Shown here: piece by piece, positions 18,695-27,820 of the stretch
How the letters are laid out: the number at the start of each line of letters is the position of its first letter
Numbering within the stretch: position 1 is the stretch's first letter
NCBI RefSeq assembly: GCF_016745275.1
Contig: NZ_JADOEP010000019.1
Coordinates: 17,589 to 81,588, forward strand
DNA length: 64,000 nt
Source of the DNA: Enterococcus sp. BWB1-3
GTDB lineage: Bacteria; Bacillota; Bacilli; Lactobacillales; Enterococcaceae
Direction of reading: 5' to 3'
Notes under the pieces: generated by a model
What the model was told of the DNA's origin: nothing
The model's input: the letters and a program-made list of their open reading frames with translations, nothing else
Databases searched by the model: none
Program-made: the position numbers and the translations under genes

Positions 18695-19708
18695 ATGCCT
18701 ATAATCAACAGTACAAATCATTCGGAAATGGAAACACATGATACATTTATTCGAAATGCAGCGTTCAGTTCTGTGACTCAGGAAACAGGATGGAGCTATG
18801 TGAAAAATAACTGGGAACCTCTATATGTTTATTTAGAAGAAGAAGGTGACATTGTTGCTGCGATGTCTGTGTTAATGGTTAAAAATATTGGAGAAAAGAA
18901 ATTTGCCTACGTTTCAAAGGGACCGGTGATGAATGAATTTTCTTTAGAATATATAAACAGACTAGTCCGTGAAGCAGAAACAGAATTGAAAAAGCAGCAG
19001 GTTTTTCTATTAAGAATGGATCCTGAATTTCTTTACTGTGAGGAAATTAACAAGAGTTTGAGAGCAGCAGGATTTATTGTAAGGAATCGGGAATTAGGCG
19101 GGAAAGACACGATTCAGCCAAGATATAACATGGTTGTCAATTTAGAAGGAAAATCAGAAGAAGAGGTATTGGAAGGATTTTACAGTAAAACCAGATACCG
19201 TATTCGCTATGCCGAAAAAAAGGGATTGGAGAGTAAAGTCTCTTCTAACCGTAAGGATTTGGACATTTTTTATAAATTATATGCCATGACTAGTGAACGG
19301 CACAAGATTTCTTATAGACCTCAAGACTATTTTGATCGATTGGCAGATGCATTTCTTGACTGCGGCAGAATGAAGATTATCCTTGTTTTTATTGATGGCG
19401 TACCTGATGCCGGCGGACTTTGCTTCATATCTGGAAGGAAGGTCTGGTATATGTATGCAGGAAGCACCCATGAAAATCAAGGTTTGATGGCACCCTATTT
19501 AGTGAACTGGGAAGGAATCAGATGGGCAATTAAAGAGAAGAAAGACGGCTATGATTTTGGCGGAGTATTCAGTTTAAACAATGAGGATGGCTTATATCAG
19601 TTTAAAAATGGGTTTGTACGTCCGGAGCCGCCGAAAGAATTTATTGGTGAAATTGACAAGATCTATGATCAAAAGGCTTATAAAGTGTTCTTGAATCAGG
19701 AAAAATAA
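18695..19708 (+). CDS. FemAB/FemX-family peptidyltransferase (cell-wall branch ligase)
   Basis: 337 residues of the FemAB fold (two GNAT-like domains). Visible family marks: early TQETGWSYVKN, VNLEGKSEEEVLEGF, KTRYRIRYAEKKGL, and the late YDFGGVFS...GLYQFKNGF. Such enzymes use aminoacyl-tRNA to add amino acids to the stem peptide of lipid II precursors. In enterococci the BppA-type enzymes build the Ala or Ser bridge. Which residue this one adds cannot be told. No long coiled-coil arm is obvious. The ATG at 18695 is used; an earlier in-frame start lacks a ribosome site. Confidence 0.85.
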   Translation: MPIINSTNHSEMETHDTFIRNAAFSSVTQETGWSYVKNNWEPLYVYLEEEGDIVAAMSVLMVKNIGEKKFAYVSKGPVMNEFSLEYINRLVREAETELKKQQVFLLRMDPEFLYCEEINKSLRAAGFIVRNRELGGKDTIQPRYNMVVNLEGKSEEEVLEGFYSKTRYRIRYAEKKGLESKVSSNRKDLDIFYKLYAMTSERHKISYRPQDYFDRLADAFLDCGRMKIILVFIDGVPDAGGLCFISGRKVWYMYAGSTHENQGLMAPYLVNWEGIRWAIKEKKDGYDFGGVFSLNNEDGLYQFKNGFVRPEPPKEFIGEIDKIYDQKAYKVFLNQEK

Positions 19709-19783
19709 ATCAATATTTTTGTAATTTTCAGAAAAATTAATGTTATAATGAGAGAGCGATTGATCAAAATGATGTTTACAGCT

Positions 19784-19813
19784 GAAATCAGTCAGGGGCG
19801 CCTGATTGATTTC
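19784..19813 (+). promoter_or_regulatory. Leader hairpin upstream of the DUF554 gene
   Basis: GAAATCAGTCAGG (19784-19796) pairs with CCTGATTGATTTC (19801-19813) over 13 bases with one wobble. A TATAAT at 19744-19749 lies 34 bases upstream, and the T-rich ATGCCTTTTTATT follows. It could be the terminator of the FemAB-like gene or an attenuator in the leader of the next gene, whose AGGAGGGG begins 15 bases further. Confidence 0.5.
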
Positions 19814-19841
19814 ATGCCTTTTTATTACAGGAGGGGACTAA

Positions 19842-20540
19842 ATGATTTTGTTAGGATCAATTGTCAACGGACTGGCAATTGTTGTCGGGAGTTTGGCGGG
19901 TGCGGTTTTACGCAATTTAAGTGAGGCAACGAAGGATACAGTTACAAAAGGAGTTGGATTAGGCGGAATTCTTTTGGGTATTCAGATGTCAATCAAGTCG
20001 GAATCATTTATTCTCGTTTTAATCAGCATGTGTCTGGGAGCAATGGTCGGTGAGTCATTGAGAATTGAAGATCGAATGAATCAGTTTGGACTTTATCTTG
20101 AACGACGGTTTGCTAAGTCAGGAAGTAATTTTGCAGAGGGCTTTGTCACTGCTTCACTGATTTTTTTAATTGGCTCCATGGCAATTATAGGAGCTGTCGA
20201 AAGTGGTGTTTCAGGAAATCATCAAACGCTTTATACTAAAGCTGTAATGGATGGGTTCATGGCGATTATGCTGACAGCTTCTCTGGGAGTTGGCGTACTT
20301 TTTTCGTCGATTCCGGTATTTTTGTACCAGGGATTGATTACAATCTTTGCGAGCGTATTAATTAAATATGTTCCAGACCCTTTGATGGATGAATTGATGG
20401 CCGGCATCAGTGCAATCGGCGGCTTGATGTTTTTGGGGATTGGAATGAATATTGCTGGAATTACAAAAATCAGAGTATCAAATTATTTACCGGGTATTCT
20501 TATTTTAGCAGCAATTATAATCTGTCAATATTACATGTAA
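19842..20540 (+). CDS. DUF554 family membrane protein
   Basis: 232 residues, nearly all hydrophobic, with about six or seven membrane segments and glycine-rich turns (VGSLAGAVLR, GLGGILLGIQMS, GAMVGESLRIEDRMNQFG). This matches the DUF554 family (YdfK/YqgA-like), of unknown transport or structural role. Start ATG at 19842 with AGGAGGGG upstream. Single gene with a leader hairpin before and a terminator after it. Confidence 0.88.
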   Translation: MILLGSIVNGLAIVVGSLAGAVLRNLSEATKDTVTKGVGLGGILLGIQMSIKSESFILVLISMCLGAMVGESLRIEDRMNQFGLYLERRFAKSGSNFAEGFVTASLIFLIGSMAIIGAVESGVSGNHQTLYTKAVMDGFMAIMLTASLGVGVLFSSIPVFLYQGLITIFASVLIKYVPDPLMDELMAGISAIGGLMFLGIGMNIAGITKIRVSNYLPGILILAAIIICQYYM

Positions 20541-20565
20541 ATAAAATGAAGCTACTTCAATATAC

Positions 20566-20598
20566 AGCTGACCGGGGCGAACCTGATCAGCTTTTTTT
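20566..20598 (+). terminator. Terminator after the DUF554 gene
   Basis: AGCTGA and GG of the left arm pair with CC and TGATCAGCT around GGCGAA, followed by seven T. Confidence 0.75.
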
Positions 20599-20619
20599 GC
20601 ATGAAAAAATACACATTCG

Positions 20620-20638
20620 GCATGAATATGCATTTGAA
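20620..20638. promoter_or_regulatory. Possible ARG box upstream of argC
   Basis: CATGAATATGCATTTGAA resembles the Gram-positive ARG box (CATGAATA, then AT-rich half-site) but its right half is a poor match. It lies 55 bases before the -35, so it would act at a distance. An ArgR-type repressor is the expected ligand. None is encoded in the window. Confidence 0.35.
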
Positions 20639-20692
20639 TAGGGTTTTGATGTATATTTTTCCTTTTTATCTATATAAATTAATAAAAAACCA

Positions 20693-20721
20693 TTGACGAA
20701 TTCCCTGTATAAAACTATAAT
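20693..20721 (+). promoter_or_regulatory. Promoter of the argCJBDF operon
   Basis: TTGACG (20693-20698), 17-base spacer, TATAAT (20716-20721): a near-consensus housekeeping promoter 49 bases before the argC start. Confidence 0.8.
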
Positions 20722-20769
20722 GTGAAAAACATGTCTTTTATTAAAACGAAAAGGAAAGGGTTAAAACAA

Positions 20770-21798
20770 ATGAAAGTATCCATTATTGGAGCAACCGGAT
20801 ATGGCGGTTTGGAGCTCATTCGTTATTTAGTCAATCACCCTCATGTAGAGATAATATCGATTCATAGTCAAACTGAAACGCAGGCTGTTGATCAGCAGTA
20901 TCCTCATTTGAAGGGAATACTGTCGATGAAGCTAACAGCGGTTGATCCCGAAGAAATAATGAATCAGAGCGACCTAGTCTTTTTAGCTTCACCATCTGGA
21001 ATCTCAAAAAAACTTGCATTACCATTTATAGAAAATGATTTTCCTGTAATAGATCTTTCTGGTGATTTTCGTTTAAAAGAGGCTGGAGCTTATGAAAAAT
21101 GGTATGGAACAGATGCTCAGCATTTTTCCTCAATTGAAAAATTTGATTATGGACTTGCAGAATTTAGAGAAAATCTAAACAGTAAGTTTATTGCAAATCC
21201 CGGATGCTATGCTACAGCCTCTGAGCTTTCACTTGCCCCATTGTTGCAAAATCAGCTGGCAGAATTGGATTCAATTGTTATAGATGGAAAATCTGGTCTT
21301 TCTGGAGCAGGGAAAGGAATGTCAGCTTCCAGTCATTTTTCACATGTAAATGAAAACATGAGTGTTTATAAAATGAATAAGCACCAGCATATCCCTGAAA
21401 TTGTTCAGCAATTCCAACACTGGGCACCTGAACTAAAGGGAATTCAATTTACGACTTCCCTGATTCCGGTGACAAGAGGAATACTTGTGACTGCTTATGT
21501 TAAGTTGAAGGACGTGTTAAGTTGTGTACAATTGGTGAATCTATACAAATCATGTTATATGGAAAAACCGTTTATCCGAATTCAGGAAGAGGGATGCTTT
21601 CCCTGTATTAAGCAGGTTGCGGGCACAAATTTTTGTGACATCGGGCTTGCAGTAAATAAGGAAATGAAGATGGCAACAATTGTTACAGTTATTGATAATT
21701 TAGGAAAAGGGGCAGCCGGACAGGCGATTCAGAATATGAATCTTTTTGCAGGTTTTTCTGAAACAGATGGACTCATGCAAGTGCCGATATATCCATAG
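20770..21798 (+). CDS. argC: N-acetyl-gamma-glutamyl-phosphate reductase
   Basis: 342 residues. NADPH-binding GATGYGGLELIRYL at 8-21, the catalytic cysteine in ANPGCYATA near residue 145, KSGLSGAGKG near 176, and HQHIPEIVQ near 207. It reduces N-acetylglutamyl phosphate to the semialdehyde in ornithine synthesis. The ATG at 20770 is chosen because it starts the dinucleotide fold; the upstream in-frame ATG lies at the likely transcription start. First gene of argCJBDF, with argJ beginning 13 bases downstream. Confidence 0.96.
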   Translation: MKVSIIGATGYGGLELIRYLVNHPHVEIISIHSQTETQAVDQQYPHLKGILSMKLTAVDPEEIMNQSDLVFLASPSGISKKLALPFIENDFPVIDLSGDFRLKEAGAYEKWYGTDAQHFSSIEKFDYGLAEFRENLNSKFIANPGCYATASELSLAPLLQNQLAELDSIVIDGKSGLSGAGKGMSASSHFSHVNENMSVYKMNKHQHIPEIVQQFQHWAPELKGIQFTTSLIPVTRGILVTAYVKLKDVLSCVQLVNLYKSCYMEKPFIRIQEEGCFPCIKQVAGTNFCDIGLAVNKEMKMATIVTVIDNLGKGAAGQAIQNMNLFAGFSETDGLMQVPIYP

Positions 21799-21811
21799 GG
21801 AGATAGTGAGT

Positions 21812-23005
21812 ATGAAAAAAATAGATGGAACCATCGCTTCACCAAAGGGATTTTACGCTGACGGATACCATAGTGGATTGAAACGGAAGAAAAAAGATAT
21901 TGGCTGGATTTATTCAGAATACCCTGCTCGAGCTGCTGCCGTTTTTACAACGAATGCTGTTCAGGCCGCACCAATTAAAATTACCAAAGAGGTACTTGCT
22001 TCAGATTCCTTGCAGGCAGTGGTTGTTAACTCAGGAAATGCCAATGCATGTACAGGAGCAGCCGGTTTGACTCATGCAAAAGAAATGCAGAAGATAGCAG
22101 CAAAACAACTCGGTCTTTCCAGCAGCCAAGTGGCTGTGGCTTCGACCGGAGTTATCGGGCAGGAACTGCCCATGGATAAAATAGAAAATGGAATTGCTCA
22201 TTTAAATAAAACAGGCGGAGAAGCACCCGCTTTTCATGAAGCGATTTTAACCACCGATACACGAACAAAAGAAATTGTTCTTGAAGCAGTTATTGAAAAT
22301 AGAAGGGTAAAGATGTCCGGTGTGGCAAAAGGTTCTGGTATGATTCATCCAAACATGGCAACAATGCTTGCTTTCATCACTACGGATGCGGCAATGTCCA
22401 GAGAGCTGCTGCAGACTATGTTAAAGAAAATAACTGACGAAACTTTTAATCAAATTACTGTGGATGGAGACACTTCCACAAATGACATGGTTTTGCTCAT
22501 GGCAAATGGAGCTTCTGGAATCTCAGAGATACAGGAGCATACTCAGGAATATGAAATTTTTCAGGAAATGCTTTATCAAGTGATGAAAACATTGGCAATG
22601 ATGATTGCACAAGATGGAGAGGGTGCAACAAAGTTAATTGAAGCAACAGTAACGAATGGAAAAGATCCGTTGTCTGCGCGAATGATTGCCAAGAAAATTG
22701 TTGGCTCCTCTCTTGTGAAAACTGCGATGTTTGGTGCAGACCCTAACTGGGGCCGAATCATTTGTGCAATTGGTTATGCTGACCCATTCGTTAATCCGGA
22801 AAATATTGACATTTTTATAGAGGGTCAGCCAGTATTACTCCACAGCCAGCCGCAGCACTTTGACGAACGAGTCATGAAGGAAAAGCTGGGAAAGGAAACC
22901 ATTACAATAACTGTTGATCTTCACGAAGGAGCGGCTGCCGGCAAAGCCTGGGGTTGTGATCTTACTTATAAGTATGTCGAAATAAATGCACTCTATCATA
23001 CATGA
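21812..23005 (+). CDS. argJ: Bifunctional ornithine acetyltransferase / N-acetylglutamate synthase
   Basis: 397 residues. The self-cleavage motif MATMLAF is seen near residue 184: the precursor is cut before the Thr, which becomes the catalytic nucleophile. Other family stretches: VVVNSGNANACTGAAG and GADPNWGRI. It recycles the acetyl group from N-acetylornithine to glutamate, which explains why no argE gene is needed. Whether it also uses acetyl-CoA cannot be read from sequence. The start at 21812 has GGGAG upstream. Confidence 0.96.
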   Translation: MKKIDGTIASPKGFYADGYHSGLKRKKKDIGWIYSEYPARAAAVFTTNAVQAAPIKITKEVLASDSLQAVVVNSGNANACTGAAGLTHAKEMQKIAAKQLGLSSSQVAVASTGVIGQELPMDKIENGIAHLNKTGGEAPAFHEAILTTDTRTKEIVLEAVIENRRVKMSGVAKGSGMIHPNMATMLAFITTDAAMSRELLQTMLKKITDETFNQITVDGDTSTNDMVLLMANGASGISEIQEHTQEYEIFQEMLYQVMKTLAMMIAQDGEGATKLIEATVTNGKDPLSARMIAKKIVGSSLVKTAMFGADPNWGRIICAIGYADPFVNPENIDIFIEGQPVLLHSQPQHFDERVMKEKLGKETITITVDLHEGAAAGKAWGCDLTYKYVEINALYHT

Positions 23006-23027
23006 GATAGAAGAAAGGAACAAAAAG

Positions 23028-23780
23028 ATGAAGGCTTTAATAGTTATTAAAATCGGGGGAGCAGCCGGAGACACATTGACTCCAGGATTTTTCAGTCAGA
23101 TTCATGCATGGCAGGCAGAAGGAAAAAAAATTATTATTGTCCATGGAGGCGGGCACTATATTTCTGAGATGATGGATTGCCTGAATATTCCCGTCTACTA
23201 TAAAAATGGGTTGCGGGTAACGACGGATGAAGTATTAAAAATCACTCAAATGGTATTGATTGGACAGGTACAGCCCATGATCACTGTCCGTTTTCAGCAG
23301 GAAAATCTTTCAGCTGTGGGCTTGAATACATCAAGCAATAAAATTATTTTAGGTGAGTATCTGGATAAACAAACCATGGGTCATGTAGGGAAAGTGATCG
23401 ATATCCAAACAGATTTACTGCTTGATTTACTTGAAAAAGATTATATTCCGATCGTTGCTCCTTTAGGAATAACTGATTCTGGAGAGTGGCTGAACATTAA
23501 TGCCGATGATTCCGCCTGTCAGATTGCTTCGGAATTAAAGGCAGAAACATTATTTTTGTTAACCGATGTTGCAGGAATCAAATACGGAAACGAATATATT
23601 AAAGAATTGCGGATTTCCGATATTGAGTCGCTGATTGAGGAACAAGTGATAACCGGGGGTATGATTCCCAAAATAAAAGGTACGGAAAAAGCTATCAAAG
23701 AAGGTGTGGGGACTGTACATATTACTAATGATATCTTAAGCAAAGGAACAGTCATAATAGGAAAGAAGGTAGCGATATGA
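23028..23780 (+). CDS. argB: Acetylglutamate kinase
   Basis: 250 residues of the amino-acid kinase family: KIGGAAGDTLTP at the start, VHGGGHYISEM near 37, GLRVTTDEVL near 61, and NINADDSACQIA near 155. It phosphorylates N-acetylglutamate. The first loop reads GGAAGD where many homologues have GGNAM, and the protein is short, so feedback control by arginine through an N-terminal helix is unlikely. AAAGG before the ATG. Its stop overlaps argD. Confidence 0.95.
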   Translation: MKALIVIKIGGAAGDTLTPGFFSQIHAWQAEGKKIIIVHGGGHYISEMMDCLNIPVYYKNGLRVTTDEVLKITQMVLIGQVQPMITVRFQQENLSAVGLNTSSNKIILGEYLDKQTMGHVGKVIDIQTDLLLDLLEKDYIPIVAPLGITDSGEWLNINADDSACQIASELKAETLFLLTDVAGIKYGNEYIKELRISDIESLIEEQVITGGMIPKIKGTEKAIKEGVGTVHITNDILSKGTVIIGKKVAI

Positions 23781-24931
23781 GTTATTTGTTTCCAAACTAT
23801 CTTAGAAAAAGCATTGAATTTGTTGAAGGAGATAAATGCAGCCTGATGGATGCTCAGGGAAAGCGTTATTTGGATTTAACCAGCGGGATTGGGGTTGTCA
23901 ACCTTGGATATAATCATCCTGTGTTGAATCAGACACTTCAGGAGCAATCGCAAAAAGTCTGGCACATTCCAAATCTTTATAAGAATAGTTTGCAGGAAAG
24001 AGTTGCTGAGAAGCTTGCTGATGGAAAAGAGTATGTTGCTTATTTTTGTAACAGCGGAGCTGAAGCGAATGAAGCAGCTATTAAACTTGCTCGAAAAGCC
24101 ACAGGTCGAACAAAAATTATTTCTTTTCTTCAATCATTTCATGGGAGAACATTTGGTGCAATGAGTGCCACAGGTCAGGATTCAATTCATGCAGACTATC
24201 ATCCGCTGGTTCCAGGCTTTATTTATGTTCCTTACAATTCTCTTGAGGGTCTTAAAGAACATCTTGATAATGATACTGCTGCTGTAATTGTAGAGGTTAT
24301 TCAAGGAGAGGGCGGTGTTATACCCGCAAAACAGGAATGGTTGAAAGAACTGAAAGCAGTCTGCCAAGACAATGGGAGTCTGCTGATTGTTGATGAAATA
24401 CAAACAGGAATTGGTCGGACGGGTACCTTTTATGCGTCAGATGGTTATGATCTTGTACCTGACATTATTACATTGGCCAAAGGGTTGGGGAATGGTTTTC
24501 CAGTTGGTGCAATGCTTGGAAAAAAAGAACTCGCAGCTTCTTTCGGACCTGGCAGCCATGGCTCTACATTTGGCGGAAATCTTTTGGCAATGAGCATTGC
24601 AGAGAACGTAATCGATCTGATTAATCAGGAAGAATTTTTATCAGATGTAGCTGTAAAAGGCAAGAAGACAATTGACGAGCTTTCCACAAGATTAAAAGAA
24701 AATAGGGTAGTAAATGAGGTAAGAGGCACAGGATTGATGATCGGAATCGAACTGATAAACAGTCAGATTTTGGCGCAGGCCATTGATAAATTACAATTAG
24801 CTGGTGTACTGGTCTTGAAAGCAGGAAGTAATGTTCTGCGGCTTTTACCACCGCTGACAATCACAGAAAAGGATCTGGCAAAAGGAGTTGACAAAATCTG
24901 TCGAGTATTGGAGGAGATAGCAAATGACTGA
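23777..24931 (+). CDS. argD: Acetylornithine aminotransferase
   Basis: 384-residue PLP enzyme of the class III aminotransferases: CNSGAEANEAAIKLARK near 92, SFHGRTFGAMSATG near 122, VDEIQTGIGRTG near 205, the PLP lysine in TLAKGLGNGFPVGAM near 235, and GSHGSTFGGN. It makes N-acetylornithine from the semialdehyde with glutamate as donor. Its ATG overlaps the argB stop by 4 bases and its own stop overlaps argF by 8 bases, showing a tightly coupled operon. Confidence 0.96.
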   Translation: MSYLFPNYLRKSIEFVEGDKCSLMDAQGKRYLDLTSGIGVVNLGYNHPVLNQTLQEQSQKVWHIPNLYKNSLQERVAEKLADGKEYVAYFCNSGAEANEAAIKLARKATGRTKIISFLQSFHGRTFGAMSATGQDSIHADYHPLVPGFIYVPYNSLEGLKEHLDNDTAAVIVEVIQGEGGVIPAKQEWLKELKAVCQDNGSLLIVDEIQTGIGRTGTFYASDGYDLVPDIITLAKGLGNGFPVGAMLGKKELAASFGPGSHGSTFGGNLLAMSIAENVIDLINQEEFLSDVAVKGKKTIDELSTRLKENRVVNEVRGTGLMIGIELINSQILAQAIDKLQLAGVLVLKAGSNVLRLLPPLTITEKDLAKGVDKICRVLEEIAND

Positions 24932-25862
24932 AGGACTATATGGAAAAAGTCTGTTGGATTTAACTGAACTGACAGAGGAAAATTTTATTGAGATTATACA
25001 GCTGGGAATTGGTATGAAAAAAGATTCAGAAAAATACAAGACGGTATTATCAGGTAAAATCTTGGCTATGATTTTTGAAAAAAACAGTACACGTACCCGA
25101 GTTTCTTTTGAAGCAGGTATTATTCAGCTTGGCGGTCAGGCAATTATTCTGGATACTAAAAGTACGCAAATGGGGCGGGGAGAACCAGTTAAGGACACTG
25201 CAAAAGTCATTTCTTCTTATGTGGACGGAATCATGATTCGTACATTTTCAGATCAGATGATTCAGGAATTTTCAAAAGAGTCTTCCGTTCCTATTATTAA
25301 TGGACTGACGGATCATCATCATCCTTGTCAGGTTCTTGCAGATTTTATGACTATTTTTGAGATAAAAAATAAGCTGAAAGGTATTAAACTTGCTTATGTT
25401 GGTGATGGAAATAATATGGCACACTCTTATCTTCTTGGCGGAAGCATCGTTGGTATGGACATTGCCATTGCATCACCAAAAGAGTATCAGCCTAACCCGG
25501 AATATGTCGAACAGGCACAGAAAATTGCAAACACCTCAGGGAGTCAGATTATTATAACTGATGATCCATATGAAGCTGTAAAAAATGCAGATGTTGTGGT
25601 AACAGATGTATGGGCAAGTATGGGAGATGAAGGAGAACAAGAGATGCGTACACAGATTTTTCACGATTATCAGGTTAACGACTCACTTGTTCAGCAGGCA
25701 AAATCCGATTATATGTTTTTACATTGTTTGCCGGCTCATAGAGAAGAAGAGGTATCTTCAAAGGTGATAGATGGAGATCATTCTTACATTTATCAGGAAG
25801 CTGAAAACCGTCTTCATGCGCAGAAAGCTTTATTGGTTAAACTGATGGCAAAAGAGAAGTAG
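24924..25862 (+). CDS. argF: Ornithine carbamoyltransferase
   Basis: 312 residues. Carbamoyl-phosphate site STRTRVSFE near 51, HPCQVL near 132 and the ornithine and catalytic HCLPAHR near 268. It converts ornithine and carbamoyl phosphate to citrulline. Being last in argCJBDF it is assigned to biosynthesis rather than to the arginine deiminase pathway, although the two isozymes look alike. argG and argH, needed to finish arginine, are not in the window. Confidence 0.95.
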   Translation: MTEGLYGKSLLDLTELTEENFIEIIQLGIGMKKDSEKYKTVLSGKILAMIFEKNSTRTRVSFEAGIIQLGGQAIILDTKSTQMGRGEPVKDTAKVISSYVDGIMIRTFSDQMIQEFSKESSVPIINGLTDHHHPCQVLADFMTIFEIKNKLKGIKLAYVGDGNNMAHSYLLGGSIVGMDIAIASPKEYQPNPEYVEQAQKIANTSGSQIIITDDPYEAVKNADVVVTDVWASMGDEGEQEMRTQIFHDYQVNDSLVQQAKSDYMFLHCLPAHREEEVSSKVIDGDHSYIYQEAENRLHAQKALLVKLMAKEK

Positions 25863-25897
25863 ACGTGGAAAAATTAGATATTGTTAACCAGCAGAGG

Positions 25898-25931
25898 ATT
25901 CGGAAGAAAACAGGACTTCCGAATTTTTTTT
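25898..25931 (+). terminator. Terminator of the arg operon
   Basis: Perfect 9-base stem ATTCGGAAG/CTTCCGAAT with a 9-base loop and eight T. Confidence 0.9.
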
Positions 25932-26223
25932 ATTGTTTCCAGAAGTTTTGAGAATAGGTAATTTCTTTATTAATAATGGCTTGAAAGTGAATAAAAAGCT
26001 AGATAGCTCTGGTTATCTCAAAAAAAATGAACCGATTGAGGATATTGAGCAAAGAGAACTGAAGGATGAAATTTATAAGATATAATAGAAATGCAGATTT
26101 TTTAGCTGTTCTTTTAATAATTTTATCTATATTAGTTTATATTGGAAGAATTTTTGTTTGTAGTTTTAATTACTTTCTAGTAGAATGAAACTGTATGTAA
26201 TGAAAGAAAAGAGGTGTAGATAA

Positions 26224-26493
26224 ATGGGTTTTACAGATGAAACAGTACGTTTTGACTTTGATGAAAGTCGTAAGAAAGAAGTAAGCGAGACGTTGGCAAC
26301 TGTCTACCGGGCTTTGGAAGAGAAGGGTTACAACCCAATTAATCAAATTGTGGGATATTTACTTTCTGGAGACCCGGCCTACATTCCTCGTTATCAAGAT
26401 GCGCGGAATTTAATTCGCCGTCATGAACGGGATGAAATCATGGAGGAACTTGTAAAGCATTATCTATCAAGTTATGGTATCAACCTTCGATGA
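26224..26493 (+). CDS. ireB: IreB family regulatory phosphoprotein (DUF965)
   Basis: 89 residues, beginning [12 protein letters not shown] and containing [20 protein letters not shown] and [14 protein letters not shown], the IreB/YrzL hallmarks. In E. faecalis IreB is phosphorylated by the kinase IreK on the two N-terminal threonines, both conserved here (Thr4, Thr7), and influences cephalosporin resistance. That role is inferred by orthology. It overlaps ruvX by 4 bases, and the DUF1292 gene follows, a conserved trio. Confidence 0.95.
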   Translation: MGFTDETVRFDFDESRKKEVSETLATVYRALEEKGYNPINQIVGYLLSGDPAYIPRYQDARNLIRRHERDEIMEELVKHYLSSYGINLR

Positions 26494-26918
26494 GAGTGAT
26501 GGGGTTGGACGTTGGATCAAAAACTGTTGGAGTTGCTGTCAGCGACCTTTTGGGATGGACGGCACAAGGTATAGAGATTATTCGAATCGACGAAGAAAAA
26601 CAGGAGTTTGGTTTTGATCGTTTAGGTGAACTGATCAAAGAGTACGAAGTGACCAAAATGGTGGTTGGTCTGCCTAAGAATATGAATAATTCTATCGGAC
26701 CAAGAGCTGAGGCCTCCATGGCTTATGGAAAACAAATCGAGGAAAGATTTCACTTGCCGGTTGTTTTTCAGGATGAACGGTTAACTACTGTTCAGGCAGA
26801 ACGTATGTTGGTTGAACAGGCAAATACTTCTCGTGCAAAACGAAAAAAAGTGATAGATAAGGTAGCAGCTGTAATGATTCTGCAAAATTATTTGGACGGT
26901 GCAGGAAAAAATGCGTAA
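26490..26918 (+). CDS. ruvX: Holliday junction resolvase RuvX (YqgF)
   Basis: 142 residues of the RNase H-like fold: [16 protein letters not shown] at the start with the catalytic Asp, [16 protein letters not shown] near 58, and the second acidic site in [13 protein letters not shown] near 92. Family members process branched DNA or the 5' end of pre-16S rRNA. Which applies here is not known. The ATG overlaps the ireB stop region. Confidence 0.94.
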   Translation: MRVMGLDVGSKTVGVAVSDLLGWTAQGIEIIRIDEEKQEFGFDRLGELIKEYEVTKMVVGLPKNMNNSIGPRAEASMAYGKQIEERFHLPVVFQDERLTTVQAERMLVEQANTSRAKRKKVIDKVAAVMILQNYLDGAGKNA

Positions 26919-26959
26919 CAGTATGTTTCCAAATTATTTATAGAAGAGGGAGAACGACA

Positions 26960-27256
26960 ATGACAGAGCATAATCATGAGGGACATGAACATATTACGTT
27001 AGTAGATGAACAGGGGAATGAAACTTTGTATGAAATTCTTCTAACTGTTGACGGACAGGAAGAATTTGGTAAGAATTACGTTCTTCTATATCCAGCCGGC
27101 GTACCTGAAGATGAAGATGTGGAATTACAGGCTTACGCATATATTGAAAATGAAGAAGGCACAGAAGGTGAACTGCAGCAGATCGAAACAGATGCTGAAT
27201 GGGATATGATCGAAGAAGTGTTCAATACATTCATGAGTGAAGAAGAAGAAAAGTAA
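26960..27256 (+). CDS. DUF1292 family protein (YrzB)
   Basis: 98 residues, very acidic, with [18 protein letters not shown] and NYVLLYPAG, typical of DUF1292. Function unknown. It always travels with ireB and ruvX. The last nine codons and the terminator are duplicated at 30655-30780 on the far side of a 3.3-kb insertion, so this 3' end looks like the integration target of a mobile element. Confidence 0.92.
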   Translation: MTEHNHEGHEHITLVDEQGNETLYEILLTVDGQEEFGKNYVLLYPAGVPEDEDVELQAYAYIENEEGTEGELQQIETDAEWDMIEEVFNTFMSEEEEK

Positions 27257-27353
27257 GAATATATGAGCTAAGCCCTTGATATATAAGGACTTAGCTTTTT
27301 CTATTATTCGTTTGAATATGATAACGAATATGATTCGTTTAGAAATTTAAGTG
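27228..27353 (+). repeat. 126-bp direct repeat, left copy (candidate attL)
   Basis: Runs from CATTCATGAGTG in the DUF1292 3' end through its terminator to AAATTTAAGTG. It matches 30655-30780 at 123 of 126 positions (differences are T/C changes near 27281, 27319 and 27324). Sequence diverges immediately outside both ends. Confidence 0.85.
27266..27301 (+). terminator. Terminator of the ireB-ruvX-DUF1292 set
   Basis: AGCTAAG and CCTT pair with AAGG and CTTAGCT, followed by TTTTTC. It is duplicated in the right direct repeat. Confidence 0.75.
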
Positions 27354-27405
27354 GCACTTTGTCAACGAATGTTGGTAAGAAAAATCGAGAGAAATAGAGT
27401 CGAGT

Positions 27406-27432
27406 CTAGAGAGAAATTTTCTCTAGGCTTTT
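27406..27432. terminator. Palindromic terminator at the end of the ISL3 remnant
   Basis: Perfect CTAGAGA/TCTCTAG stem around GAAATTT, followed by GCTTTTTT on the plus strand. The T tract serves plus-strand transcripts coming from the DUF1292 side. It lies at the 3' end of the transposase fragment. Confidence 0.6.
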
Positions 27433-27797
27433 TTGTTCAGTTTGAAATGCGCTTCGCCAAAGCAGAGATTGATCCTGAGTTTGACGTTATAAAAGCTTCT
27501 GAATCCATAAATATTGCGTTTGAGTACCTTGATATGATTGTTTAAGCTTTCCAAAGGGCCGTTAGAATAAGGTTGTTCAAGGGATCGCTTAATCTTCTTT
27601 GACATTTTTTTGAAGGTTTGTATCGTTTTTTGATAGTTTTCTGGAAGAGACATCTTCCAGAAGCGATTGGTGGAAATAAGAAAAATTTTTCTCTCTAAAA
27701 AAGATGCCAGTGATTTCTCACCAACATCATAAAGTATAGAGCCCTTAGAAATGCTAAGATTGAAATTACTATAGTAGGGTACAAAAACCCCCAACAT
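27423..27797 (-). pseudogene. ISL3-family transposase, C-terminal fragment
   Basis: The last 75 or so residues carry the ISL3 DDE-domain ending: ENYQKTIQTFKKM, then YSNGPLESLNNHIKVLKR and YGFRSFYNVKLRI. In complete elements about 350 residues precede this. The first 50 residues of the open frame (MLGVFVPYYSN...) do not resemble a transposase and are probably junction DNA read in frame. No matching inverted repeats are visible. A dead remnant at the left end of the island. Confidence 0.8.
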
Positions 27798-27820
27798 CTT
27801 AAGAAGCTGGGGACTAAATT

